Of a stretch of DNA of 64,000 bases, positions 16,501 to 24,928 are shown one piece after another (position 1 is the first letter of the stretch; the number at the start of each line of letters is the position of its first letter). Origin of the DNA: Parafrankia irregularis (GTDB lineage Bacteria; Actinomycetota; Actinomycetes; Frankiales; Frankiaceae). The notes beneath the pieces were generated by a model. It ran no database searches and was not told where the DNA came from. It worked only from the letters and a program-made list of their open reading frames with translations. The position numbers were made by a program, and so were the translations under genes. Location: NCBI RefSeq assembly GCF_001536285.1, contig NZ_FAOZ01000024.1, positions 62,001 through 126,000 on the forward strand. The letters are read 5' to 3'.

Positions 16501-16992
16501 TCAGACGCCACCGGGGGAGCGCTTCACCGGCCGCGGCTGTTGCTGCTGCTCGCTGGACGCCGGCCCGCATGTCGGCGGCACCGTGTCCCAGGTGTCGTAC
16601 TCATGGCGGGCATCCGCGATCTCGTCCTGGTGTGTGATGACCCAGTCCGTGAGGACGGAGAGCGGCACCAGCAGCGTGACGCCGAGCTCGCTCAACGAGT
16701 ATTCGACCGTGACCGGGACCGTCGGCGCGACCGTGCGCGTCACCAGGCCGTCCCGCTCCAGGCCGCGCAGCGTGCGGGTGAGCATCCGCTGGCTGATGCC
16801 TTCGACCAGACGGTGCAGCTCGTTGAATCGCCGGGGCCCGCGCCCGAGCAGAACGACAACCAGCACGCTCCATTTGTCACCCACCCGGCGCAGCACGTCC
16901 GTGATCGGGCATGCCTCGTGTTCCGCGGGGGTGACCGGCAATCCGAGGTCCACGGCAAGCACCGTGGGCACACCCATGTGCGTATCCAACAT
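16501..16992 (-). CDS. HxlR-family transcriptional regulator
   Basis: The protein has 163 residues. The conserved Cys is in HEACPITDVLRRVGDKWSVL, followed by the HxlR winged helix (RFNELHRLVEGISQRMLTRT, TVEYSLSELG). A hydrophilic tail is rich in Gln and Pro. The ATG at 16990-16992 has AAGGA upstream, and the extra 5' extension was rejected. It is divergent from the SDR-like gene at 17086 with a 93-nt shared promoter region. HxlR proteins usually control the divergent oxidoreductase in response to electrophiles or aldehydes. The inducer is not known here. Confidence 0.92.
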   Translation of the reverse strand: MLDTHMGVPTVLAVDLGLPVTPAEHEACPITDVLRRVGDKWSVLVVVLLGRGPRRFNELHRLVEGISQRMLTRTLRGLERDGLVTRTVAPTVPVTVEYSLSELGVTLLVPLSVLTDWVITHQDEIADARHEYDTWDTVPPTCGPASSEQQQQPRPVKRSPGGV

Positions 16993-17085
16993 GAATGTTC
17001 CTTCTTTCCCGATGGATTCTGTGCCGATTACGGTGCGCTGAACCTGTGTGTCAGGTTCGAACGGTAACAGCGGGAGGAGTTGGGT

Positions 17086-18006
17086 ATGGAGCAGCGACAT
17101 CCGGACGGCAGGACGGTCGTCGTTTCCGGTGGCACCGACGGGATGGGTCGCGGCATCGCGCTCGCCCGGCTCGGCCGGGGCGACACGGTTGTCGTGATTG
17201 GCAGCGGTGAGGCCAGGGGCGCGGCGCTGATGGCAGACGCCGCGTTGCTGGGGGCGGCTCGCCGGTGCCGCTTCGTCCAGGCCGACCTGAGTTCCATCGC
17301 CGCCGTCGAGCGGGCAGTCGAAGCGATCACCCGTGAGCATCCGGTGGTCGACGCGCTCGTCCTGTGCGCCAACCGGTTGAACCGGACCCGACGGGAGTCC
17401 CCCGAGGGGCTGGAATCAACCTTCAGCCTGTACTACCTGAGCCGCTATCTGCTCGGGCACGGCCTGCGCTTCCAGCTCGATTCCGCCGACAACCCGGTAA
17501 TCGTGAATTTCGCCGCGCCCGGGTTGAAGGTCGGCTCGGTGAAATTCGACGACCTCCAGGCCGAGCGCCGCTATGGCATCCTGCGCGCGCAGGCGCAATG
17601 TGGCCGAGCGAACGACCTGCTGGGCCGGAACTTCCTCCAGAGCCCGAGCAGCAGGGCTCGGTACGTGCTGTATCACCCCGGTTTCACCGCGACGCGCGGT
17701 GGCGTCGCCCATCTGAGGCAGCCGGCGCGCGGGATCATCACCGTCCTCGGCAGGGTCGCGGCGAGATCGGTCGACCAGGCGATCGCCCCGATGGTCGAGC
17801 TGATCGACCGGCCCCCCGCCGACCGGCTCACCGCGATCGACCGCGGCAGGCAGGTCGATCTGAGTCTGCGGACGTTCGACCCGGACAACGCGCGCCGACT
17901 GGCCGAGGTGTCCAGGAGCCTGGTGCTCACGCACCACGGCCCCACCCAACTGTTGCCAGAGCCCGGAGAGCCCGGAGGGCCCGGATCGGCCGGTGGCGTG
18001 CACTGA
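17086..18006 (+). CDS. SDR-like NAD(P)-binding protein lacking the catalytic Tyr-Lys
   Basis: The protein has 306 residues. A Rossmann glycine motif GGTDGMGRG is at about 14-22. The usual NNAG is replaced by LCANRLN, the active-site Ser by IVNFAAPGL, and the Tyr-x3-Lys by RYGILRAQAQ (Tyr retained, Lys replaced by Arg). Its general layout recalls retinol-dehydrogenase/WW-domain-oxidoreductase-like SDRs. It may bind cofactor without standard SDR catalysis. The start at 17086 fits GGAGGAG at 17073-17079, better than the TTG at 17080. It is divergent from an HxlR regulator that probably controls it. Confidence 0.8.
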   Translation: MEQRHPDGRTVVVSGGTDGMGRGIALARLGRGDTVVVIGSGEARGAALMADAALLGAARRCRFVQADLSSIAAVERAVEAITREHPVVDALVLCANRLNRTRRESPEGLESTFSLYYLSRYLLGHGLRFQLDSADNPVIVNFAAPGLKVGSVKFDDLQAERRYGILRAQAQCGRANDLLGRNFLQSPSSRARYVLYHPGFTATRGGVAHLRQPARGIITVLGRVAARSVDQAIAPMVELIDRPPADRLTAIDRGRQVDLSLRTFDPDNARRLAEVSRSLVLTHHGPTQLLPEPGEPGGPGSAGGVH

Positions 18007-18175
18007 CTGTTCGGCCGTCAGCTGGATGGGCTGGTGACTATGCGGGTGCGGGTGCCGGCCGGACCCCGCCCGGTCGAATGTGCGGCCGGCAGGTTTGCCT
18101 TCGAGGTGCCGGGTACGGACCCACTTGGCACTCAATGATCCTGGATGGTGACTTCAGGTAGCGGAGCGCCTGGGC

Positions 18176-20695
18176 GTGTTGGTCGAGACGAGGGTGGGTG
18201 ACCTGCCGGTGACGCTGACCGGGCGCGACGGCGGTCTGGAGCCCGCCGGCCTGTTCGACCGGTTCGGGCTGGCCCGAACCGGCATGGTTCTCGTGGGTCG
18301 CGACGACGGGCGGGTTCGGAGTGTCAGCCCGGCCGCCCGCGAGATCGTCGGGTGTGGCGAGGCTGACTACGTGGGCAGACGCTGGAGCGAGATCGTCCAC
18401 CCGGTGCATGCCGACGGAGCCGTTGGAGCCGACGGAATCGCCGCGGACCTCGCCGGATCCGGCGACACACCCCAGATCGTGCGCATCGCCCGACCCGACG
18501 GCACCGCTGTCCAGGCCCTCCTGTCCACGGTCGAGGTCACCGTGGACGGTGATCGTTGCCTTCTCGCCCGGTTCGAGGACGTCTCCGAGCTCGCCTCCAC
18601 TCATCGGCAGCTGCGGCTCGTCCTCGGCCACACCCCGTTCTCGATCTTCCGCATCGACCACGACGGGCAGGTGCCGCTCAGCGGTGGCTCCGACTCCGCG
18701 GAGCCTGCCGTCGCGCTGCACCAGGAGGCCAGGTCCGCCGTCCGCGCGGCGTTCCATGACCAGCCCACCGTCCTGGCACTGGTGCGCCGCGCGATGCACG
18801 GGGAACAGGCCCACCAGGTCGTGAAGTCCGGCGGGCGTTGGTACGACCTGCATCTCGTACCGGTGCCCGAAGCCGAAGGCGGGCCTGCGTCCGTCGCGGG
18901 CATCGTCAGTGATGTCACCGCGCACGAACGAGCGACCGCCGAGCTGGTGAGGCGCACCGCCTGCGACACCGCGCTCGCGGATCTCGCGCAGCAGGCCCTG
19001 CGGATCGCGGACGAGGACACGCTGTGGGACGTGGGCGTGCGGACCCTCACCCAGCAGCTCGGCGCCGACCTGGTCACCGTCCGCCACGACGCCGACATCG
19101 ACGCCGACACCGATACCGACGCCGACGCCGACGGTGCCGTGGACGTCCGGCCCGTGGACGCGGAAGCCGCGGACATGGCCGTGCCTGTCACCCATGCCGG
19201 CAGGCGGATCGGCACGGTCCTGGTGCGCCGCCGCACCAACCCGCTGACGCCCGACAACGAGGCGTTCGTCCGTTCGGTGGCGGCGATTCTCGGTGCCGCG
19301 GCGATGCGGATCCGGATGGAGGACGGCGCCCGCTACCTGTCACTGCACGACCCGCTCACCGGTCTGCCGAACCGGGCCGCGTTGCTCGACCACCTGGGCC
19401 GAAGCCTGCGTCGCGCCGCTCACGACGGACGGCACACCGGCGTCTTGTTCATCGACCTGGACGGCTTCAAGGCGATCAATGACACCCTCGGGCACAAGTG
19501 CGGCGATGAGCTGCTGCGGGTTGTCGCCTCCCGGCTGCGCGACGCCGTCCGGCCCGGCGACGTCGTCGGCAGGCTCGCGGGAGACGAGTTCGCGGTGCTC
19601 TGTGACGACATCGGCGATCTCGATGAGCTGCGGGCCATCGGCGAACGGGTGATCGCCACCGCGCTCACCCCACCCATCGAGCTGATCCGGCCGGTCGGTG
19701 TCAGCGGCAGCGTCGGGCTTGCCCGGTCGGGCGCCGACCTCACCGATGCCGAGGACCTTCTCAACGCCGCTGACATGGCGATGTACGAGGCGAAGCGTCG
19801 CGGGCCGGGGCACGTCTTCGCCTACGACGACCGGATCCGGGCGGCGCTGGCCACCCGGCTGCGCGACAGCACCGACCTGCGGCGTGCCCTCGGCGCCGGC
19901 GAGCTGACCCTGTGTTTCGAGCCGGTCGTGTCCCAGTCCGGCGTGATCGTCGCCGCGGAGGCGGTCCCCTACTGGGCCCATCCGACCCGCGGCCTGCTCG
20001 GCCCGGACGACCTCTACCCGATCGCGTTCAACGCCGGTCTTACGGTCGCGGTCGACCGCTGGCTGGTCGACAGCGTCGCCGCCGTGCTGCCGACGGCCGC
20101 ACCGAGGCAGCAGCCCGATCGCCAGGAGGAGCTCACCCGGCGGGAACTGTGGCTGCGGATCTCCGAACGAGGGCTGTCCGACACCTCGCTGCGCAGGACG
20201 ATCATTTCTCGAGCCGCCTGTCTCTCCGGCGTCGGTGGCATTCAGGCGTCTCTCGGCATCCTGGTTCCCGACACGCTCTCCGTCCCGGGCGACCGCACGC
20301 TCGACACGATCACCGCCGAGCTGTCGGGTGCCGGAATGGCCGTCTGGGTCGATCTCAGCGAGATTCGGCCGTTGCGAAGCACGACCCGGGACACGATTCC
20401 CCCCGGCATCGACGGGGTTCGGCTCGGCAGCCAGAACATCCACGGCGCCGAGCACGACGCCATGGCCGAGGCGGTCATCGCCGGGCTCGTGCGCTTCTCC
20501 CACCTGCTGCACCTGGGCGTCGCCGCCCGTGGCGTCGACACCTTGCTGCAGCTGGCCGCCGTGCGCGGCGCAGGTTGCGACCTCATGCAGGGCGTCGCCG
20601 TCGGCAAGGCGCTCCCGGAACCTCCCTGGTCCGGGTCTGCCCGGACAACGGGGTGTGGACCACGCACCGAGGCTTCAACCGGGAACAGTCCGTGA
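18176..20695 (+). CDS. PAS/GAF-GGDEF-EAL protein with degenerate EAL domain
   Basis: The protein has 839 residues. Two PAS-like domains (about 28-130 and 148-255) and a GAF-like region (about 265-385) precede a GGDEF domain (about 390-545). The active-site loop reads AGDEF (468-472) rather than GGDEF, and an inhibitory RxxD (RPGD, 459-462) sits 5 residues before it, so the domain is probably a product-inhibited diguanylate cyclase. The EAL part (about 560-810) has EAVPYW for EALxRW and lacks the DDFG and KxD catalytic blocks, so it is likely inactive. GTG 18176 follows GGAG. No membrane segment is present, so it is cytosolic. Confidence 0.88.
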   Translation: MLVETRVGDLPVTLTGRDGGLEPAGLFDRFGLARTGMVLVGRDDGRVRSVSPAAREIVGCGEADYVGRRWSEIVHPVHADGAVGADGIAADLAGSGDTPQIVRIARPDGTAVQALLSTVEVTVDGDRCLLARFEDVSELASTHRQLRLVLGHTPFSIFRIDHDGQVPLSGGSDSAEPAVALHQEARSAVRAAFHDQPTVLALVRRAMHGEQAHQVVKSGGRWYDLHLVPVPEAEGGPASVAGIVSDVTAHERATAELVRRTACDTALADLAQQALRIADEDTLWDVGVRTLTQQLGADLVTVRHDADIDADTDTDADADGAVDVRPVDAEAADMAVPVTHAGRRIGTVLVRRRTNPLTPDNEAFVRSVAAILGAAAMRIRMEDGARYLSLHDPLTGLPNRAALLDHLGRSLRRAAHDGRHTGVLFIDLDGFKAINDTLGHKCGDELLRVVASRLRDAVRPGDVVGRLAGDEFAVLCDDIGDLDELRAIGERVIATALTPPIELIRPVGVSGSVGLARSGADLTDAEDLLNAADMAMYEAKRRGPGHVFAYDDRIRAALATRLRDSTDLRRALGAGELTLCFEPVVSQSGVIVAAEAVPYWAHPTRGLLGPDDLYPIAFNAGLTVAVDRWLVDSVAAVLPTAAPRQQPDRQEELTRRELWLRISERGLSDTSLRRTIISRAACLSGVGGIQASLGILVPDTLSVPGDRTLDTITAELSGAGMAVWVDLSEIRPLRSTTRDTIPPGIDGVRLGSQNIHGAEHDAMAEAVIAGLVRFSHLLHLGVAARGVDTLLQLAAVRGAGCDLMQGVAVGKALPEPPWSGSARTTGCGPRTEASTGNSP

Positions 20696-20720
20696 CGACG
20701 ACGATGGACGGCTTTCGGCT

Positions 20721-21260
20721 CTACGCGCTCAGGCCGGCGATCACCACCTCGATGGCCCGGCTGATGGTCCGTGGTGCCGACGGCGTGGTGGCGGATGCCT
20801 GGGCGAGACCTCGGATCAGGAGATAGACCTCGTCGGCCCCGACGTCTCGGCGGATCGCCCCTGATCGGACCGCACGGTCCAGGAGGACCTCCACGGTCGC
20901 GCGTAGCCTGTCTGCCTCCTGCCGGACGCTCGGCGGGAACTGTCCGTCCGGCAGCTGGGCCGCGAGGGTCAGCTTCGTCGCCCCGCCCTCGATCATGCTT
21001 CGCAGCAGGTCTCGGAACGCCTGCCCCGGGTCGGAATGGGCAGCCAGAGCGGATGCCTGCTCGTTGAGCAGGTCGAAGTGGCGGACCAGAGCCGCCTCCA
21101 CCAGAGCGGCCTTGGTGGGGAAGTGGCGGAACACGGTCGCGATGCCGACTTCGGCGCGGCGCGCGACGTCCTCGGTGGAGCCGGCCGCGCCGTGCTCACC
21201 GAACACCGCCTCGGCGGCGGCGAGGATGCGCTCGCGGTTGGCCACGGCGTTCCTCCGCAC
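20721..21260 (-). CDS. TetR-family repressor
   Basis: The protein has 179 residues. The N-terminal helix-turn-helix reads RERILAAAEAVFGEHGAAGS, TEDVARRAEVGIATVFRHFP, followed by a helical ligand domain with the ADEVYLLIRGL block typical of the TetR_C_33/SbtR-like subgroup. The GTG start is at 21260. It is convergent with the GGDEF gene and divergent from the SnoaL-like gene. The shared region holds a perfect 18-bp inverted repeat (21306-21350), a very strong operator candidate, so autoregulation and repression of the neighbour are expected. Confidence 0.93.
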   Translation of the reverse strand: MRRNAVANRERILAAAEAVFGEHGAAGSTEDVARRAEVGIATVFRHFPTKAALVEAALVRHFDLLNEQASALAAHSDPGQAFRDLLRSMIEGGATKLTLAAQLPDGQFPPSVRQEADRLRATVEVLLDRAVRSGAIRRDVGADEVYLLIRGLAQASATTPSAPRTISRAIEVVIAGLSA

Positions 21261-21305
21261 CGCCCACCTCGACTTCCGTCAGCTTCCGGCATCGGCACCG
21301 TTGTA

Positions 21306-21350
21306 AACGAAGTCTGGACTCCGTTAACGTGCCGGAGTCCAGACTTCGTT
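21306..21350. promoter_or_regulatory. Perfect 18-bp inverted repeat, TetR operator
   Basis: AACGAAGTCTGGACTCCG (21306-21323) and its exact reverse complement (21333-21350) flank a 9-nt spacer. Each arm contains its own dyad (AGTCTGGACT 21311-21320 and AGTCCAGACT 21336-21345), so two TetR dimers could bind. The right arm ends 2 nt before the GGAGG of the SnoaL-like gene. Confidence 0.85.
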
Positions 21351-21361
21351 TTGGAGGTTCG

Positions 21362-22195
21362 ATGCTACCGACACCTGCCCCGGCCGACGTCGTTCGCATG
21401 GTCGCCGTCGGTGTGAGCCGACTGGTCCGCGGTGATCTCACGCCGGACGAGCGGGAGCGACAGCTCGACATGCTCGCCGGCCTGTACGGGGAGCGGACGG
21501 ACGTCCGGCATCCGTTCGCGCCGTTGGGTGACCAGCCGATGCGCACCCGCGCGGAGCTGCGCCAGCACTTCGCAGGATCAGCCGGGCGAGTATCCGGTGT
21601 CCGGCGGTTCGCGCCGACGAACATGGTCGTGCATCGGACGGCGGATCCCGAGGTGGTCGTCGCGGAATTCGCCTACACCGGGACGGCCGAGCCCGGGGAG
21701 TTCGCGGTGCAGTGCGTGTTCGTGGTCCGCGTCCGCGACGGACAGATCATCGAGTCCCGCGACTACGCCGACCACATCGGGATGGCCCGGGCGGTCGGCC
21801 GGCTCGAGCCGCTGGCGCGGGCGCTCGCCGACGGAACCGGCCGTGCGTCCGACGAGCTGGCCGGGGCCCAGCTGAGTCGGGACCTCGCGCTTCGCATGCA
21901 TGCCGCCTTCAACGCACTCGACCTGCCGGCGGTCGACGAGATCTTCGCCGCCGACTTCTTCAGCCACCCGCTCCAGTTCCGCGGGCCCGCCGCGGTCAAG
22001 GAACGCTGGCTCGCCATGCGTGCGGCCGCACCGGACCTGCGCACGGAGATCGCCGACCTGATCGCCGAAGACGACCGCGCGGTGATCCGTTCCCGGCTCA
22101 CCGACGGCACCGGGGAACTCCTCGAAATCATCCGGATCGCGCAGGGACGGATCGCCGAACTGTGGGGCGCCCGCACTGGTCCCGTCCGGACGTGA
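21362..22195 (+). CDS. Two-domain SnoaL/NTF2-like protein
   Basis: The protein has 277 residues made of two NTF2-like cone domains: about 1-140 (RTDVRHPFAPLG, VFVVRVRDGQIIESRDYADHIG) and about 165-275 (HAAFNALDLPAVDEIFAADF, FSHPLQFRGPAAVKERW). The second resembles SnoaL-type polyketide cyclase-like proteins, but no catalytic residue can be assigned. The start ATG 21362 has GGAGG at 21353-21357. It is controlled, by position, by the divergent TetR repressor through the perfect operator just upstream of its ribosome-binding site. It is probably a small-molecule isomerase, hydrolase or binding protein. Confidence 0.8.
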   Translation: MLPTPAPADVVRMVAVGVSRLVRGDLTPDERERQLDMLAGLYGERTDVRHPFAPLGDQPMRTRAELRQHFAGSAGRVSGVRRFAPTNMVVHRTADPEVVVAEFAYTGTAEPGEFAVQCVFVVRVRDGQIIESRDYADHIGMARAVGRLEPLARALADGTGRASDELAGAQLSRDLALRMHAAFNALDLPAVDEIFAADFFSHPLQFRGPAAVKERWLAMRAAAPDLRTEIADLIAEDDRAVIRSRLTDGTGELLEIIRIAQGRIAELWGARTGPVRT

Positions 22196-22272
22196 TCCGC
22201 GCACACCGGGCGGTCGCCGCCGGCCAGAACACCCCGATCGCTCCGCCTGCCTGAGAACCAGGGTGACTCGGG

Positions 22273-22295
22273 CGGCGGTATGCCTCCGACCGCCG
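22273..22295. terminator. Hairpin between convergent genes
   Basis: CGGCGGT (22273-22279) pairs with ACCGCCG (22289-22295) around 9 nt, between the stop codons of the SnoaL-like gene and the minus-strand gene ending at 22314. Confidence 0.5.
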
Positions 22296-22313
22296 TCCAC
22301 GGCCGGGTGATGG

Positions 22314-22727
22314 TCAGGTGGAGACGTCGCTCCAGTGGTCCCAGGTGACGTCCACCTGGGTGTAGGTCGGATCGAAGGTCAGAACAAGGCTTTCTCGGAG
22401 ATAGACCACGGTGTTGTAGGCCTCGCCGGACAGCATGGGGAAAGACAGGAGAACGGCGCGGCCGGGGCGGACCTCGATTTCCGCGGTTTCCAGCCAGGCG
22501 CCGCCGCCGAGCCGGGCTCCACCGGGGAGCGGGGCCCCGCCGGGGAGCCAGTCGACGGGACCGGGCGGGCGGATCTCGCGGGTGCGTGTCCTGGTGTTGC
22601 CGACGATGGTGTCTGTTTCGGTGAGCGTCATCGCCACCGGTTCACCGTCGAGAAGGATACGAAAACCATCGTCCTGATCGTTCAGCTCGGTCGACATCCG
22701 ATGGTTCTCGACGCCGATTTCTGGCAT
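22314..22727 (-). CDS. Hypothetical soluble protein
   Basis: The protein has 137 residues, is acidic and Thr/Pro/Gly-rich, with alternating beta-strand pattern (FRILLDGEPVAMTLTETDTI, VVYLRESLVLTFDPTYTQVD). A Pro/Gly-rich loop in the middle (LPGGAPLPGGARLGGGAWLE) suggests repeat expansion. There is no good ribosome-binding site for either ATG 22727 or ATG 22697; the first is listed. I do not recognise the family. It is followed upstream by a truncated response regulator and could itself be part of a decayed region. Confidence 0.5.
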   Translation of the reverse strand: MPEIGVENHRMSTELNDQDDGFRILLDGEPVAMTLTETDTIVGNTRTRTREIRPPGPVDWLPGGAPLPGGARLGGGAWLETAEIEVRPGRAVLLSFPMLSGEAYNTVVYLRESLVLTFDPTYTQVDVTWDHWSDVST

Positions 22728-22809
22728 TGCGCCAGAATACGACCGGGCGTCCCGTTGCGATCACCGGCCAGGCCTCTCGCGTCGGCGCTGGCTGGATGGA
22801 GTGGACGGG

Positions 22810-23250
22810 TCAGGTTGGTTCGCCGGCGACGACGATGCCGTTCTCGTAGGCGAGCACCACGGCCTGGACCCGGTCTCGCAGTCCCAGCTTGGTGAGGATG
22901 GCCCCCACGTGGCTCTTCACCGTCGCCTCGGTCACGACGAGACGGCCGGCTATCTCGGTGTTCGACAGGCCGCGGGCGACCAGCACCAGCACCTCCCGCT
23001 CGCGTGGCGTCAGGGCGTCGAGCAGGCCGGGCGGCGTCGGCGGGCGGGTGCGGGCGGCGAAGGCCTCGACCAGCCGCCGGGTGATCGCGGGGGACAGCAG
23101 CGCGTCGCCGGCGTGCAGGACGCGGATCGCCTCGACCAGGCGCTCCCGGGAGGCGTCCTTGAGCAGGAATCCGGCCGCGCCGGCACGCAGCGCGCCGAAC
23201 ACGTATTCGTCCAGGTCGAAGGTGGTGAGTACGAGGACGCGCGGGGCCGG
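22810..23250 (-). pseudogene. N-terminally truncated NarL-type response regulator
   Basis: In one frame the minus strand reads [20 protein letters not shown], then [12 protein letters not shown] (receiver beta4-beta5 with the conserved Lys) and a complete LuxR helix-turn-helix ([20 protein letters not shown]). The first ~75 residues of the receiver, including the phosphorylatable Asp, are absent. Upstream the frame runs through a His/Gly-rich string and meets three consecutive TGA codons near 23370-23378. No other frame supplies the missing part. A GTG at 23202 could still give a bare DNA-binding domain. Confidence 0.75.
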
Positions 23251-23517
23251 GATGAGGCCGCCGCCGGTTCGGCCGCGGCCACGGCTGTGCCCGGGGCCGT
23301 GCCCATGCTCGTGCCCGCCGTTCGTGAAATTTCCATGGCGGAAGAATCCAGTCCGCCGACCTCGCGGTCATCATCACCTGGGCGGATTTCTCGACCCGAC
23401 CCCGGGAGCAGACCGGCACGACCGATCCTCATCCTGGAGTTGGATGATCGAGAACGGGTGAGGCCACCGGGAAGGCCCCAGCCAGGTCGCCGGGCCGGGC
23501 CCGCCGTCAGACCGGTG

Positions 23518-24306
23518 CTAGTCGCCGTCGCGCGGTACGACACCGTCGTCGGCGGCGAGCCGGCAGGAGGTCAGGAAGCCGAACATGCCGGTACCTTCCC
23601 GGTGCCGAAAGAACTCGACCATCTCGGCGTTGAACTCGTGGCGGCGTGCGGCCGGGACGCTGATGGCGTCCAGGCCGTGGGACATGAGGTGACCATTCAT
23701 CATGTAGCGGGCGGTGCGCTTGTTGCCGTCATAGTAGAACTGCTGCAGCGAGCCGAGGAGGAAATAGGCGATCGCCCGCTCGAACTCGTCGTCGATCTCG
23801 GCGGAAAGGAACTCGGTTCCCTGCGTGAAGATGCGGCGCAGGTTTTCGCCGCCGCGTTCGGTGGCAGGTGGCAGGTAGCGTCCATGCTGTCCGAGGCTGA
23901 CACCGGGGGTGAGTGTCTCCCTGCCTTCGCCGCGGAAATGACCCGATTCCAGCGCCTCGTCTCGGGCGAGGAGAAGTTGGAGCCGGTCGGAGATCTCCTT
24001 GGACAGCTGGAACTCGTGCGCCCTGACGAGCCGGGCGAGTTCGTTCGCCGCCTCGGCGAGGTTGAGGATCTGACGTTCGTCGCTGATCTTCCGTCCACCC
24101 ACGGTGATCCCGTCGAGGAGCGTCTGGACCTCCGGGTAGGTGAACGGGTTGCCCTCGAGCACCGCGGCGTCCCACACGTACTCCGGCAGCGACCGGTGAA
24201 ACCGCCAGAGGGCTCGCTCTACCGAGAACCGTGGAATATCCTTCCGCACCGCGGACCGATCCCAGACGAACCCGAGGGCGCCTCGCGTCGCCTCGCTCGT
24301 CGCCAT
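23518..24306 (-). CDS. Fic-domain protein with catalytic His replaced by Gln
   Basis: The protein has 262 residues. The Fic core is recognisable by QFYYDGNKRTAR (189-200), aligned with HPFxDGNGRxxR. The motif His is Gln189 and GNGR is GNKR. An inhibitory-helix-like LEGN at 50-53 (AAVLEGNPFTYPEV) occurs near the N-terminus with Ala in place of the usual Ser/Thr. Family knowledge says the His deprotonates the target hydroxyl for AMPylation, so normal activity is doubtful. An AAGGAGG 7-8 nt before ATG 24306 is an excellent ribosome-binding site, arguing for a real, expressed protein. No adjacent antitoxin is visible. Confidence 0.8.
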   Translation of the reverse strand: MATSEATRGALGFVWDRSAVRKDIPRFSVERALWRFHRSLPEYVWDAAVLEGNPFTYPEVQTLLDGITVGGRKISDERQILNLAEAANELARLVRAHEFQLSKEISDRLQLLLARDEALESGHFRGEGRETLTPGVSLGQHGRYLPPATERGGENLRRIFTQGTEFLSAEIDDEFERAIAYFLLGSLQQFYYDGNKRTARYMMNGHLMSHGLDAISVPAARRHEFNAEMVEFFRHREGTGMFGFLTSCRLAADDGVVPRDGD

Positions 24307-24456
24307 GACTCGCACCTCCTTGGGGCTGCGCGCGACCGGCACACGCCGCGAGCCAGGCCTGTGATCCAACGATACGGCGACCACGGGATCTCGGCGCGTC
24401 CGACCGGTGGCGCGCGGCATCCGTGCTCGGCGGCCGTGGGCTGAGTGTGTGGTGGC

Positions 24457-24801
24457 TCAGCTCGTCTTCGTCGGCTCGTCCTCGGTGAGAACCAGCGCGA
24501 GCAGGCCTGGGAAACGGGCGTCGAACTCGGCGCGGCGCAGCCGGTTGAGGCGGCGCGGCCCCTGGTCGATCTGTTCGAGCAGCCCGGAGGCACGCAGGAC
24601 GGAGAAATGGTGGCTGGCGGTCGCCTTCGACACGGGCAGGTCGAAGCCGCCGCAGGCGCGGGTGAAATCCGGCTCGCCTGCCAGCACCCGAAGGATCGAT
24701 CGGCGGACCGGGTCGGCCAGCGCCTCCAGCGCTTCCTGCAGGCTCACATCGCTCGGATCGGTGTGCCGCAGGCCAACGGTGCGTCGTGCCCGCGCGGTCA
24801 T
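24457..24801 (-). CDS. ArsR-family transcriptional regulator
   Basis: The protein has about 114 residues with the ArsR winged helix: LQEALEALADPVRRSILRVL, FDLPVSKATASHHFSVLRAS, LLEQIDQGPRRLNRLRRAEF. There is no metal-binding Cys cluster in alpha3 (it reads KATASHHF), so it is probably not a metal sensor. ATG 24801 was chosen because residues before it do not resemble the family. It is divergent from the F420-type oxidoreductase. The shared region carries TGTTCGA-type dyads (24836-24890) that fit an ArsR operator. Confidence 0.9.
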   Translation of the reverse strand: MTARARRTVGLRHTDPSDVSLQEALEALADPVRRSILRVLAGEPDFTRACGGFDLPVSKATASHHFSVLRASGLLEQIDQGPRRLNRLRRAEFDARFPGLLALVLTEDEPTKTS

Positions 24802-24835
24802 CGTTCTCGGCGCTCGCCTTCCTCGACATCCAGAC

Positions 24836-24890
24836 TGTTCGATCGCTATCGTACACTCATCGGTGTTCGATGGTGGTCGAACACTGATGA
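24836..24890. promoter_or_regulatory. ArsR operator candidate (TGTTCGA dyads)
   Basis: TCATCGGTGTTCGA (24857-24870) and TCGAACACTGATGA (24877-24890) are inverted copies with one mismatch and a 6-nt spacer. A third TGTTCGA is at 24836-24842. The region lies between the divergent ArsR and oxidoreductase genes. Confidence 0.75.
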
Positions 24891-24928
24891 GCCGCGTGAA
24901 CATTGCCTACGCACGAGGGAGGACTCCC

